38,654 nt of DNA from SIG565 sp045646145. Its GTDB lineage: Bacteria; Bacillota; Clostridia; Oscillospirales; Acutalibacteraceae. This document shows, in pieces, positions 22,595 to 32,640 of this stretch; the first letter of the stretch is position 1, and every line of letters starts with the position of its first letter. Under the pieces are notes generated by a model. That model did not search any database. It was not told where the DNA came from and saw only the letters and a program-made list of their open reading frames with translations. A program made the position numbers and the translations under genes. Where the stretch lies: positions 1 to 38,654 of the forward strand of contig JAZRKE010000008.1 of assembly GCA_045646145.1 (NCBI GenBank), in the 5' to 3' direction.

Positions 22595-25483
22595 ATGAAA
22601 AAGTGTATTGCCATTATATTAGTATTGGCGTTCGCGGTTTCAATGTTTCAGGTAGTGTCATTTGCAGATGAATCTACACTGCCTGAAAACCAAGCGACAG
22701 AGGAGGTAACTGTTGAAAAAGAAGAGTACACCTATGCCGAATATCTTGAGGACAATAAGAATGCAGTCGATGCAAAATCGGACATTTTTGTTGCAGGTAG
22801 TATGTACTCTTCGGTGGATGGTGCTGTAATAGATGTGCTCCAGCACACCGATGAAAACGGTGTTACAGCCCAAAATGTAATTAAATGGACGGGAGAGAAG
22901 GGAACGGTTAATTATACATTCACTGTAGAAAAAGCAGGAATGTATGAAATAGGACTTTCCTATTGCCCAATTGCAGGGCGCGGATTGCCGCTTCGTTTTG
23001 AATTTGCTGTTGATGGCAAGATTCCATATGCGTCCCTAAGGGCTGTAAATTTCGAGAGAACATTCGTTGACGATAAGCCTGAAGGTATAGCCGACGGAAA
23101 CGGAAATATATATGCGTCCGAGCAGACGGAGAAGTTTATTTTCAAGGACGTTAAGGCGATGGATAATAGCGGCCAGTATGTTGATCCTCTGAAAATCAAC
23201 CTTTCTGAAGGCGAGCATACCATTTCTCTTACCGTACTTTCCGGAGAGATATACTTAAAGGGTATTACTTTAACCGCTCCTGCAGTTGTAAAGGATTACT
23301 CTGAGGTAAAGAAGGATTATGAGGCCAAAGGTTATAAAAATTATACAGGCGCAGATATAACCATTGAAGGCGAAAACGCAATATACAAAAGCACTGCATC
23401 GACAAACCCTCTTATCGATAACAGTGACCCAAGTCTTACAGGTATAGACGGAAGTAAAGCAGAAGCGTTTAGAAGTATTGTTAATTACATAGGCGGCACA
23501 GGTTGGCAGAAGCCAAATGAGACCTTAACTTGGAATGTTTATGTTCCGGAGGATGGACTTTATAAAGTAGGCTTCCGATTCCGTCAAAACATTGTTATAA
23601 GCGGTAACTCTTATCGCAGTCTTACGGTGGATGGCAAATCGCCATTTAAAGAGGCTGAGAGAATTCCGTTTTATTATGACGGCAACTGGCAGTTTTCTAC
23701 CTTGTCACAGGATAACGGAGAGGCTGCATACATATACCTTGAAAAAGGTTGGCGTGAATTAGCTCTTACTGTTACGCTTGCCGATTTCGGTCAAGTTAGT
23801 CGCGAAATTGGTGAAGTTACATATGATGTAGGTAATCTTTATTTAAAAATACGTATGTTTACAGGTGAGCAGATAGATACAGGTCGAAGCTACGAATTTT
23901 TCAGAAACATTCCAAACTTCAATGATACATTACTTTCAAGTATTGAGAGGCTCCAGAAAATTCGTCAGGAAATTATAGAAATTACCGATGAAAGCAGCGG
24001 TACCTATGTGGCCACAATTGATAATATGATTCGTGTAATGCGTCAGATGTATGATAACCCTTACACAGCACAGAATTATGTTACTTCTTATTATGACAAT
24101 TACACGTCTCTTTGCGCTTTGGTTACCGATATTGCAAAACTCCCGCTTGATCTTGATCAAATAGTTTTATCGTCTCCCGAAAAGGAAGGCTTCGACTTTG
24201 AAATGGCAGGCTGGTGGGATAAGACCGTTTACGCTGTAAAACGTTTTATCGTTTCATTTATGGACCAGTATCAGTACGATAGAATAGAATCTGAGGATAA
24301 GACTACCTTAACCCTTTGGGTAACCTGGGGACGTGATCAAACACAGATTTTAACCTCCCTCGTTCGAGATACCTTTGAGGCTGAACATCCAAATATTCGA
24401 GTTAATATTCAGATTGTAGGTGCGACTCTTATTCAGGCTATCTTGGCTGGTAGTGGTCCGGACCTACTGATTGGTCAGTCACGCACAGAGCCGGTTAACT
24501 ACGGTATGCGTGGTGCACTGTATGATTTATCTCAATTCCCTGATTATAACGAGGTTATAAGCCGTTTCCAGAAGGGCGCCGATACACCTTATAAATTGGG
24601 AGATGCAATTTACGGTATTCCGGATACTCAGAGCTTTAATATTATGTTCTACAGAACCGATATTTTAGAGGAAATGGGTGTAGACGTACCAAGGAGCTGG
24701 GATGAATTTAAGAATGTTGCAGCTCTATTCCAACGCCAAAATCTTCAGGTAGGTCTTCCAACAGGTGAAGGATCAGAAAATACACTTGGAACTCGTCTCT
24801 TACAGAGAAATATTCCAGTATATACCGAAAATCACAGAACGAATTTCTTATCTGGTGAAGCAGTTGAAACTTTTGTTGACTGGACAGAGTATTATACAGA
24901 ACTTGGTTTCTTAAAAGCGTATGACTTTTATAACCGTTTCCGCGCAGGTACCATTCCGATTGCAGTTGCAAGTTATACACAATACACACTATTATCTCAG
25001 GCAGCACCTGAAATTATAGGAAAATGGGGAATTGCCAATATGCCAGGAACTAAGGCAGAAGATGGAAGCATAAACTATGCTCAGTCAGATACAGGTACTT
25101 CTTGTGTAATTCCAAATATCAGCGAACACAAAGAAGAAGCATGGGAGTTCTTAAAATGGTGGACCAGTGCCAATACTCAATATAGATATTCTGTAATGCT
25201 TGAGGCTATTTTAGGCGAGACAGGTAGAAGAGCGACTGCCAATGTGGAGGCATTTAAGATGCTTTCTTGGGAGTCTGACCACCTTGATGTTCTGCTTGAT
25301 GCATGGGATCAAGTTATACCTCTTGTAGAGATTCCCGGTGGTTATTATGTAGACCGTTCTATAATGCAGGCATTTAGAAATGTTGTCAATATGGACGAAA
25401 ACCCCAAGGATATGATATTTAAATGGGCAAGAATTGCGGACGCTGAAATTGATAGAAAGAGAGGAGAATATGGCCTTGAGTAA
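22595..25483 (+). CDS. CBM-fused extracellular solute-binding protein
   Basis: A 962-residue secreted protein with a signal peptide at residues 1-25. Two beta-sandwich modules follow (about 60-230 and 250-430) that look like CBM6/CBM35-type carbohydrate-binding modules (GxVNYTFTVEKAGMYEIGLSY; NETLTWNVYVPEDGLYKVGFRF). A helical linker leads to a family-1 sugar-binding protein from about 568 to the end (LTLWVTWGRDQTQI; GSGPDLLIGQS; EEAWEFLKWWTS). The fusion implies capture of a glycan at the surface and delivery to the permeases. There is no lipobox Cys and no membrane anchor beyond the signal peptide, which is odd for a Gram-positive binding protein. First gene of the operon; its last 14 nt overlap the next gene. 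Confidence 0.88.
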   Translation: MKKCIAIILVLAFAVSMFQVVSFADESTLPENQATEEVTVEKEEYTYAEYLEDNKNAVDAKSDIFVAGSMYSSVDGAVIDVLQHTDENGVTAQNVIKWTGEKGTVNYTFTVEKAGMYEIGLSYCPIAGRGLPLRFEFAVDGKIPYASLRAVNFERTFVDDKPEGIADGNGNIYASEQTEKFIFKDVKAMDNSGQYVDPLKINLSEGEHTISLTVLSGEIYLKGITLTAPAVVKDYSEVKKDYEAKGYKNYTGADITIEGENAIYKSTASTNPLIDNSDPSLTGIDGSKAEAFRSIVNYIGGTGWQKPNETLTWNVYVPEDGLYKVGFRFRQNIVISGNSYRSLTVDGKSPFKEAERIPFYYDGNWQFSTLSQDNGEAAYIYLEKGWRELALTVTLADFGQVSREIGEVTYDVGNLYLKIRMFTGEQIDTGRSYEFFRNIPNFNDTLLSSIERLQKIRQEIIEITDESSGTYVATIDNMIRVMRQMYDNPYTAQNYVTSYYDNYTSLCALVTDIAKLPLDLDQIVLSSPEKEGFDFEMAGWWDKTVYAVKRFIVSFMDQYQYDRIESEDKTTLTLWVTWGRDQTQILTSLVRDTFEAEHPNIRVNIQIVGATLIQAILAGSGPDLLIGQSRTEPVNYGMRGALYDLSQFPDYNEVISRFQKGADTPYKLGDAIYGIPDTQSFNIMFYRTDILEEMGVDVPRSWDEFKNVAALFQRQNLQVGLPTGEGSENTLGTRLLQRNIPVYTENHRTNFLSGEAVETFVDWTEYYTELGFLKAYDFYNRFRAGTIPIAVASYTQYTLLSQAAPEIIGKWGIANMPGTKAEDGSINYAQSDTGTSCVIPNISEHKEEAWEFLKWWTSANTQYRYSVMLEAILGETGRRATANVEAFKMLSWESDHLDVLLDAWDQVIPLVEIPGGYYVDRSIMQAFRNVVNMDENPKDMIFKWARIADAEIDRKRGEYGLE

Positions 25484-26393
25484 TAACACTTTGAAAAAGA
25501 AAACAGCCAAATCTTCATTTGGTGGTAGTGAAATCTCGCTGTTTACTCTCTCACTTCCTTTCCTTATTTTATTCTTTCTTTTTACGGTATTACCGGTTTT
25601 ATCATCTCTCGTTCTGAGTTTCTGCTCCTATGATATGTTGTCTTCACCTAAATTTGTAGGACTTGATAACTTTTTGAGAATGTTTGTTACCGATGATATG
25701 TTTATGACCATTACCATAAACACCCTCGTTTTAGCTGTTGCAACAGCACCTGCAGGTTTCTTGTTATCATATGTGCTTGCTTGGTTTATAAACGAGTTCA
25801 ATCCTAAGGTTCGTGCATTTATGTCATTCCTTTTTTATGCACCTGCCCTTGTTGGTAACGCCTACTTTATTTGGCAGATAGCTTTCAGTTCCGACTCTTT
25901 CGGTTATGTAAACAGCCTTTTACTCAGTGTTGGACTTATCAATGAGCCTATACTTTGGCTTCAAACACCCGATTACATTGTTCCGATTATTATTGCGATT
26001 ACAATTTGGTCGAGTATGGGTGTTTCCTTCCTTGCTGATATAGCAGGTCTTCAGGGACTTAATGTATCTCTTTTTGAGGCAGGAGCTATCGACGGTATAA
26101 GAAACCGTTGGCAGGAGCTTTGGTATATAACACTTCCTTGTATGAAAGAAATTCTTCTTTTCGGTGCAGTTATGCAGATAGCGGGAGCTTTCTCTATTGG
26201 TGGTGTTATTACAACGCTTTGTGGATATCCGACCGTTAATAACTGCGCGGATACAATAGTAATGTACTTAAGCGATATAGCGAATACGCGAATGGAAATG
26301 GGATATGCGGCTGCAATTTCAATATTCCTGTTCGCGATGATGGCTTTATTCCGTCACTTTGTTGCTAAATTGCTTAATAAAATGGGTAAATAG
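25470..26393 (+). CDS. Sugar ABC transporter permease (pair 1, first)
   Basis: A 307-residue inner-membrane protein with six predicted helices. The permease EAA-type loop is visible as LFEAGAIDGIRNRWQELWYITLPCMKEI, where the ATPase docks. It is close to the UgpA/LacF/MalF group. The ATG at 25470 follows GAGGAG and overlaps the end of the binding-protein gene. It partners with the next permease. Confidence 0.92.
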   Translation: MALSNNTLKKKTAKSSFGGSEISLFTLSLPFLILFFLFTVLPVLSSLVLSFCSYDMLSSPKFVGLDNFLRMFVTDDMFMTITINTLVLAVATAPAGFLLSYVLAWFINEFNPKVRAFMSFLFYAPALVGNAYFIWQIAFSSDSFGYVNSLLLSVGLINEPILWLQTPDYIVPIIIAITIWSSMGVSFLADIAGLQGLNVSLFEAGAIDGIRNRWQELWYITLPCMKEILLFGAVMQIAGAFSIGGVITTLCGYPTVNNCADTIVMYLSDIANTRMEMGYAAAISIFLFAMMALFRHFVAKLLNKMGK

Positions 26394-26407
26394 GGGGGTG
26401 CTGCAAA

Positions 26408-27325
26408 ATGAGAAAGGCTTATAAAAAATTTCGCAACAGTTTGCGCCGTTTTAAATTTTTCGACACAAGTGAGTTGCAGTACAAACGTTATACCCGTTCG
26501 AAATTTGTAACAGGTTTCTTTGTAGTTTGTCTTTTGGTTTTCGGAGCTGTTTGTGTACTTCCGCTTATATATTCGGTAGTAACCTCACTTAAGCCTCTTG
26601 ATGAAATTCTTGCTTTCCCGCCGAAATTCTTTGTTAGAAGACCTACCCTTTCAAACTACGCGCTATTACCATCATTAATGTCAAAGCTTCAGGTTCCGCT
26701 CTCAAGATATGTATTTAACAGTGTGTTCATCAGTATTGTTGGTACAGTTTGTCACATTTTGTGTGCGGCTGCTGCGGCGTTCTTCTTCTCAAAGAGCAAA
26801 TATAAGTGGAGGGGAATTGTGTTTATGCTTGTACAGTTTGCTCTCCTCTATAACGGAACTACACTTGGTGTTCCGCTTTACATTATTTATTCATCGATGG
26901 GTATTATCGATACATATTGGGTATATATACTGCCACACATTCCGTCGGCAATGGGTGTATTCCTTATGAAACAGTATATGGATGGTTCGGTTCCCGATTC
27001 ATTACTTGAAGCCGCCCGTATCGACGGCGCAGGTTATCCGCTGATTTTTTGGCGAATAGTAATGCCGATGGTTAAGCCTTGTTGGTTAACTTTGTTACTT
27101 TTCGCTTTCCGTGATATGTGGTCGACAGGTTCAGGTACAACAATATTCACTGAGTCATTAAAGACTCTTCCAGCTGCAATGAGCCAGATTACTGCGGGCG
27201 GCATTGCCAGAACTGGTAACTCAATGGCAGTTCAGGTTATTATGATGCTGCCACCTATCATTGTTTATCTTATTTCACAGAGTAACATTATGGAAACCAT
27301 GAGTAACTCTGGTATGAAGGATTAG
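26408..27325 (+). CDS. Sugar ABC transporter permease (pair 1, second)
   Basis: A 305-residue membrane protein of the UgpE/LacG/MalG type, with a short basic N-terminus, six helices and the EAA loop LLEAARIDGAGYPLIFWRIVMPMVKP. A GGGGGG-rich site lies before the ATG, 14 nt after the preceding stop. It should form the channel with the gene before it. Confidence 0.92.
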   Translation: MRKAYKKFRNSLRRFKFFDTSELQYKRYTRSKFVTGFFVVCLLVFGAVCVLPLIYSVVTSLKPLDEILAFPPKFFVRRPTLSNYALLPSLMSKLQVPLSRYVFNSVFISIVGTVCHILCAAAAAFFFSKSKYKWRGIVFMLVQFALLYNGTTLGVPLYIIYSSMGIIDTYWVYILPHIPSAMGVFLMKQYMDGSVPDSLLEAARIDGAGYPLIFWRIVMPMVKPCWLTLLLFAFRDMWSTGSGTTIFTESLKTLPAAMSQITAGGIARTGNSMAVQVIMMLPPIIVYLISQSNIMETMSNSGMKD

Positions 27326-27341
27326 GAAAGGGGTACGATTT

Positions 27342-29471
27342 ATGCGTAATTTTAGAAAAATTTTAGCAGTTTTGCTTTGTATTATCTGCCTCTTTTCTTG
27401 CGGTATAACTGCATCTGCTGCTGATTTTACCGATTCACCAAATGATGCCACTTCAAACTGGGCTGGGAAAATAGGTGATAAGGATCTTGTTTATTCAAGA
27501 CCCATGTTTGAGCACTATAAAACAATAAGCTCTTTTGATATAGGCGTAGAAAATTTTGGTTCGCTTTATGATATTTGTGCGAACAATGGAAAAATTTATA
27601 TTCTTGATACCACAAATGGAAAAATCATCATTACCGATGAGGATTTTAATCTCATTAATGAGCTTAAGGAGGTTTATGTTGATGGAGTTGCCACCTCCTT
27701 TGTTGGAGCTCGAGGTATTTTGATTGACGGGGATGAGCTTTATATATGCGATACTGCAAATAAGCGCCTTTTAGTAGGTGATACAAGCGGCAATATCAGC
27801 AAAGTGATTGTTCAGCCCGAAACTGAAATGTGGCCTGAAGGACTTTACTTCTCTCCATTAAAAATTGTTAAGGATAAAATGGGGTATTTTTATCTTCTTT
27901 CAGAGGGATGTTTCTACGGTGCTATTATGTATTCGCCCGATTTTGAGTTCAAGAACTTCTTCGGTGCTAATGTTGTTTCAACGAGCATTCTTCAAGCTAT
28001 AAACAATCTTTGGGATATGCTTTTCACAAATAATATAAAGATTTCCAAGAGTGAAAAAAAGTTGCCTTACTCTTATGTAGATATGGAACTCGGTGCTGAT
28101 GGTTATATATATACCTGTACAGGTGCCACCTCGACTTCATCTCAAGCTGTGGGTTCTGTTAAGCGCCTTAACCCGACGGGCCTAAACATCCTTTCGGATA
28201 AAACTACAGAATCGGTTGCATCTTCTGAGAGCGTACTTTTCACAACAACAGAATCTGTGAAATCAGGTATCAGAGATCTAACTCATGATGTTTCCTCTAT
28301 AACAATAGATGAAAACAACTTCATATATGCACTTGATACTACCTATGGCAGAGTTTATGTTTTCGACCTTGAATGTAACCTTATTACAACTTTTGGCGGC
28401 GGTGTTAACACAGGAACGCAGGAGGGTACCTTCAAGGCTTCTAAAGCAATCACCAACATGAACGGAAAAATATATATTGTAGACTCGATAAAGAACACAA
28501 TTACTGTTTTTAGAAAAAACACTTATGGCGAATTGGTGAGCAAGGCACAGACCATGACCATTAAGGGCGACTATGTTGATGCTGAGCAGCTCTGGAACGA
28601 GGTATTGAAGCTTGATGCCAATAGTATTATAGCCTACAGAGGTATCGCAAAATCGAAAATAATTCAAGAGGATTACGAATCGGCATTATATTACGCAAGG
28701 CTTGGCGAGGATCGCGGCACCTATAGCCGCGCATACGAATTTGTTCGTAAAGACTTCATGGCTGAGAATTTCATATGGATAGTTGCAGGGATTGTTGTTT
28801 TAATAATAATTATTGCAATACTGGTTCGCTTCAAGCGAAAAAACAACATAATTATTATAAAGAACCGCAAATGGAAGATAGCCCTCGGAACACTTTTCCA
28901 TCCGGCAGACACCTTCTATGAAATCAAGCGGAATAATGGTGGCTCGGTTATCATAGCAACGATTTTCCTCGCTGTTTGGTATGTATTCAAAATTTTGGGC
29001 TTCTCAGGCGGATTTATTTTCAACACTACCGATATAGGTGATGCCAATGCTTGGTATGCTTTAGCTCAGACATTCGGATTGGTAATATTGTTTACACTTG
29101 CCAACTGGGCAGTGTGTACTCTTATGGAGGGTAAGGGTAAACTTAAGGATATTTATGTTGTGGTTTGCTACAGCTTGATTCCTATGATTATACAGTCGGC
29201 ACTTTACGATATTCTTTCTCACGTACTGATATTAAGTGAAGCAAACATCCTTTCGATTGTTAATTATGTATGTATTGTATTTACATTAATAATAATTGTT
29301 ATGGGACTAATTAATATTCACGAATTCTCTTTTGGTAGATTCTTCTGGACAACGTTAATTACAGTGCTTGCAATGATACTTATTGTTTTCTTGGTATTTA
29401 TGGTTGCAATTCTTTTGCAGCAGACTGGAAACTTTATTGAAACAGTTTACCTTGAAGCATTCTTTAGATAA
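27342..29471 (+). CDS. NHL beta-propeller / Yip1 membrane protein
   Basis: A 709-residue protein with a signal peptide (about residues 1-27). An extracellular beta-propeller with NHL-like repeats spans about residues 60-390 (GKIYILDTTNGKIIITDEDFN; IYALDTTYGRVYVFDLECNLITTFGGG). A short TPR-like pair of helices is followed by a first membrane helix near 475-495. A C-terminal Yip1-type domain with about five helices runs from about 515 to the end. The fusion is often seen in clostridial sugar ABC operons, but its job is not known to me; a surface sensor or transporter accessory is plausible. It lies between the two permease pairs. Confidence 0.82.
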   Translation: MRNFRKILAVLLCIICLFSCGITASAADFTDSPNDATSNWAGKIGDKDLVYSRPMFEHYKTISSFDIGVENFGSLYDICANNGKIYILDTTNGKIIITDEDFNLINELKEVYVDGVATSFVGARGILIDGDELYICDTANKRLLVGDTSGNISKVIVQPETEMWPEGLYFSPLKIVKDKMGYFYLLSEGCFYGAIMYSPDFEFKNFFGANVVSTSILQAINNLWDMLFTNNIKISKSEKKLPYSYVDMELGADGYIYTCTGATSTSSQAVGSVKRLNPTGLNILSDKTTESVASSESVLFTTTESVKSGIRDLTHDVSSITIDENNFIYALDTTYGRVYVFDLECNLITTFGGGVNTGTQEGTFKASKAITNMNGKIYIVDSIKNTITVFRKNTYGELVSKAQTMTIKGDYVDAEQLWNEVLKLDANSIIAYRGIAKSKIIQEDYESALYYARLGEDRGTYSRAYEFVRKDFMAENFIWIVAGIVVLIIIIAILVRFKRKNNIIIIKNRKWKIALGTLFHPADTFYEIKRNNGGSVIIATIFLAVWYVFKILGFSGGFIFNTTDIGDANAWYALAQTFGLVILFTLANWAVCTLMEGKGKLKDIYVVVCYSLIPMIIQSALYDILSHVLILSEANILSIVNYVCIVFTLIIIVMGLINIHEFSFGRFFWTTLITVLAMILIVFLVFMVAILLQQTGNFIETVYLEAFFR

Positions 29472-29490
29472 CACGCAGGGAGGAAATATA

Positions 29491-31707
29491 ATGAAAAAGT
29501 CAATTATTAAATTTTTATCATTCATCATCTGCGTGGCGATGATAATATCTTTTGCAGGTTGCACCGAACAGGTTACTGTTGACATTACCGAATTTATGCC
29601 TAGTGGAACACTAAAAGAGGGCGTAATTACCGAAAATGAAAAATTTACGCTTTCGTGGAATGATGATGAAAAATGTGTAGTTCTCACCGATAAAATCACA
29701 GGTGTGCGTTGGTCAACAACCCCCTCTGAGTATATGGATACACCAAATGAAGAGAAACAGACCAGAACACGCGGTTTTATCGAATCCCCGATTTTTGTGA
29801 ACTATAAGTTACCTAACGAAGAAGCTGTTGCAACGGCACGAGCTTACACACACAGTATTAACAAAAACAACTTTGCAGCATCAAGTAACAACGGCATAGT
29901 CACTGTTAGCTATATGTTTAAGGATGCTGACTGTATTGTTCCTGTGGAGTATAAACTTACCGAAAAAGGTATGAGCATTTCTATAAACACCAAAAATATT
30001 GTAGAGGGCGCAAACGCTGTTTACAGTATTGATTTAGCTCCATATTTTTGCTCAACACTTCACGGCAGCGAGAACTCATACATTTTCTATCCCTCGGGCA
30101 GTGGAGCAATTATCGACACTTCGGATCAAGTTGTAGAGGCTTCTACCTATTCTGCTGAGGTTTATGGTAAGGACGCTGCACTTAAAATTAAAAACGACCT
30201 TACTAATAATAAAAATATCTATCTTCCGGTTTACGGCATTAAAAAGGGAGACAATGCGGTTTGTGCAATAATTACTTCCGGGGCAGAACAAGCAACAATT
30301 TCTACAATAGTTGCCGATACACCTACTTCCCATACAACCGTATATACAAACTTTGCTCTTCATGCTGCCGATTACAACTATGTTGAAGGCACGGGTACTC
30401 CCGATACTACAATTTATTCTGAAGAGCCTATACAAGATACTGTTTTTCAGGTCGAGTTCATTCCGCTATCAGGTGAAAATGCTAACTATGTAGGAATGGC
30501 AAAGACATATCAGGAATATTTATATGGTAATAATACAGCCGATAGCAACGTTTCAGACCCTGTTTATTCCATCAAATTTTTAGGTGGACTGTTGCAGAGA
30601 CGCAACTTCTTAGGCTTTCCTTATAGCACCTTGATATCTCTTACCTCCTATACTGAGGCTCAGAATATTTTAACCGAGCTTTCTTCTACTGGAGTAAAGC
30701 CAAATGTTATGCTTTACGGTTACGGACAAAGCGGACTTGATATTGATAAGATTGCAGGTGGCTTTAAGTTAGGCTCAGCTTTCGGTTCAAAAGCAGAATT
30801 ATCCGCCTTTACAGAATATTGTAAGCAGAACGGAATTTCAAGCTTTATTGATTTCAACCTTGCTGAGTTTGCTTCTTCGGGGGCAGGATACACAACGTCC
30901 GATTCCGCTAAGTCGGCAAGCCGAATGGCAGCATATGTTTATAAAATAAGCAAAGGTGCGCAAATTCTGGACAAAAAAAATTATGACAGGCACCGTTTAA
31001 TTTCGCGTAGTGAACTTGACGGCATAGCCCAAAAGCTTTCAAAGAAAATCAAAAAATATAATATTGAAGGCGTTTCATTTGAAAGTCTCTCATCTATGGC
31101 ATATTCGGATTTCGGTTATTCTGAATATTTTGTAAAGTCGAATACTGCAAAGCAGGTTGCAGGGATTAACGAGGACTTTAAAAATAACGGATACAAATTA
31201 GCGGCAAGTGGCGCCAATGCCTATTCCACTGTTTTGGCAGATGTTATTTTCAATACACCACTCAATTCTTCAAAACAAGATATTTTCACAACCGATGTTC
31301 CTTTCTATCAGTTGGTGTTCAAGGGTAAAACCGAAATTACAACTGAGCCTGTAAATGCAGGGTTAAATTATCAAACTAAAAAACTTATGGCTCTTGAAGG
31401 CGGCGCATCAATGCTCTTTACATTATCAGCCAACTATAATTCAACCGCAGCGCTTTCATATCATAAGGATATTTACTCTGCTCAGTTTGAAGGCAACAAG
31501 GCTGTAATGATTTCAGCAGCGGAGGAATTATCTGATTATTATAATTCCATAAGTGGTCAGGTCATTAAAGACCATAAGTTGCTTACCAATGATGTAAGAC
31601 TTACTACCTATGAAAACGGCGTTAAAGTTTATGTTAACTATTCGGAAGATGACTTTACTACCGAAGATGGTGTGGTTAAGGCTTCTGATTATTTAATTAT
31701 TAAATAG
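29491..31707 (+). CDS. DUF5696-type surface lipoprotein
   Basis: A 738-residue lipoprotein: the signal peptide ends in FAGC at about residue 23. The N-terminal half is a beta-rich domain (about 40-300). The C-terminal half has a TIM-barrel-like pattern (NVMLYGYGQSGLDIDKIAGG; FIDFNLAEFASSGAGY; EGVSFESLSSMAYSDFG) that fits what I know of DUF5696 proteins. It is possibly a glycoside hydrolase-like or glycan-binding factor; I cannot assign catalytic residues. The ATG at 29491 follows GGGAGG; the longer frame from 29383 starts inside the preceding gene. Confidence 0.8.
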   Translation: MKKSIIKFLSFIICVAMIISFAGCTEQVTVDITEFMPSGTLKEGVITENEKFTLSWNDDEKCVVLTDKITGVRWSTTPSEYMDTPNEEKQTRTRGFIESPIFVNYKLPNEEAVATARAYTHSINKNNFAASSNNGIVTVSYMFKDADCIVPVEYKLTEKGMSISINTKNIVEGANAVYSIDLAPYFCSTLHGSENSYIFYPSGSGAIIDTSDQVVEASTYSAEVYGKDAALKIKNDLTNNKNIYLPVYGIKKGDNAVCAIITSGAEQATISTIVADTPTSHTTVYTNFALHAADYNYVEGTGTPDTTIYSEEPIQDTVFQVEFIPLSGENANYVGMAKTYQEYLYGNNTADSNVSDPVYSIKFLGGLLQRRNFLGFPYSTLISLTSYTEAQNILTELSSTGVKPNVMLYGYGQSGLDIDKIAGGFKLGSAFGSKAELSAFTEYCKQNGISSFIDFNLAEFASSGAGYTTSDSAKSASRMAAYVYKISKGAQILDKKNYDRHRLISRSELDGIAQKLSKKIKKYNIEGVSFESLSSMAYSDFGYSEYFVKSNTAKQVAGINEDFKNNGYKLAASGANAYSTVLADVIFNTPLNSSKQDIFTTDVPFYQLVFKGKTEITTEPVNAGLNYQTKKLMALEGGASMLFTLSANYNSTAALSYHKDIYSAQFEGNKAVMISAAEELSDYYNSISGQVIKDHKLLTNDVRLTTYENGVKVYVNYSEDDFTTEDGVVKASDYLIIK

Positions 31708-31720
31708 GGAGGTGAACAGT

Positions 31721-32626
31721 ATGGGTGTAAAAATTAAACGCAAAAGAAAAGGTGTTGAGGCTCTCAGGAGTAGTTACGGCAGACTGTTCGTTCTTCCGTG
31801 GGAGATAGGTTTAGTATTATTTTTCTTAATACCGCTTATTACATCAATAATTTATTCTTTCTCAAAAGTGAACATTGTTCCCGGTGGAGTTGAAACTGAA
31901 TTTGTAGGTTTACAAAATTATAATTGGGCTGTTAACGAGCACCCCGAATATATGACACTTTTAAAGAATTCCATTTCAAGTTTTTTAATTCAGGTTCCTA
32001 TTATAATAGCATTGAGTTTAATTCTTGCAATAATACTCAATCAGAACTTTAGAGGCAGAATGATTGCCAGAGCAATTTTCTTCCTGCCTGTAATAATAGC
32101 AACAGGTGTTATTATTGGGTACTTAACCAAAGCCGGTATGGTTTTGGGTGACACTTCGGGAGAAGCTGCTAATGCCTATAGTAGTATCATAAATTTTGAT
32201 ATGATTTTAGGAAACTTGGGATTACCTAAAGAAATTAATGACCTCATTTCAGGCTATATAGGCAGTGTATTTAATCTGCTTTGGAGTTGTGGCGTTCAGA
32301 TTATTCTTTTTATTTCCGGACTCCAGACGATTCCTGATCAACTTTATGAGGTTGCCCGTGTTGAAGGCTGTACTAAATGGGAAGAATTTTGGTATATTAC
32401 CTTCCCAATGCTTGGACAGCAGATATTGCTTGTTATGATATATACGATGATAGATTTAATCACAGCTAAAAAGTATGTTATGTCAGCAGCTTATAACATG
32501 ATGAGCGGGGAAACAATTTATGATAAGTCATCAGCAATGTTGTGGCTATATTTTATAATTGCCGGTTCAGTTATGGCGATTGTGTTGTTAATATACAATA
32601 AGCTGTGTCTTAAGAGATGGTCTTAA
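31721..32626 (+). CDS. Sugar ABC transporter permease (pair 2, first)
   Basis: A 301-residue membrane protein with a very basic N-terminus (KIKRKRKG), six helices and the EAA loop LYEVARVEGCTKWEEFWYITFPML. It is a LplB/UgpA-type permease. GGGAGGTG precedes the ATG at 31721. It is a second copy of this function in the same operon but not a close duplicate of the gene at 25470. Confidence 0.91.
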   Translation: MGVKIKRKRKGVEALRSSYGRLFVLPWEIGLVLFFLIPLITSIIYSFSKVNIVPGGVETEFVGLQNYNWAVNEHPEYMTLLKNSISSFLIQVPIIIALSLILAIILNQNFRGRMIARAIFFLPVIIATGVIIGYLTKAGMVLGDTSGEAANAYSSIINFDMILGNLGLPKEINDLISGYIGSVFNLLWSCGVQIILFISGLQTIPDQLYEVARVEGCTKWEEFWYITFPMLGQQILLVMIYTMIDLITAKKYVMSAAYNMMSGETIYDKSSAMLWLYFIIAGSVMAIVLLIYNKLCLKRWS

Positions 32627-32640
32627 AGGAGGAAAAGGAA

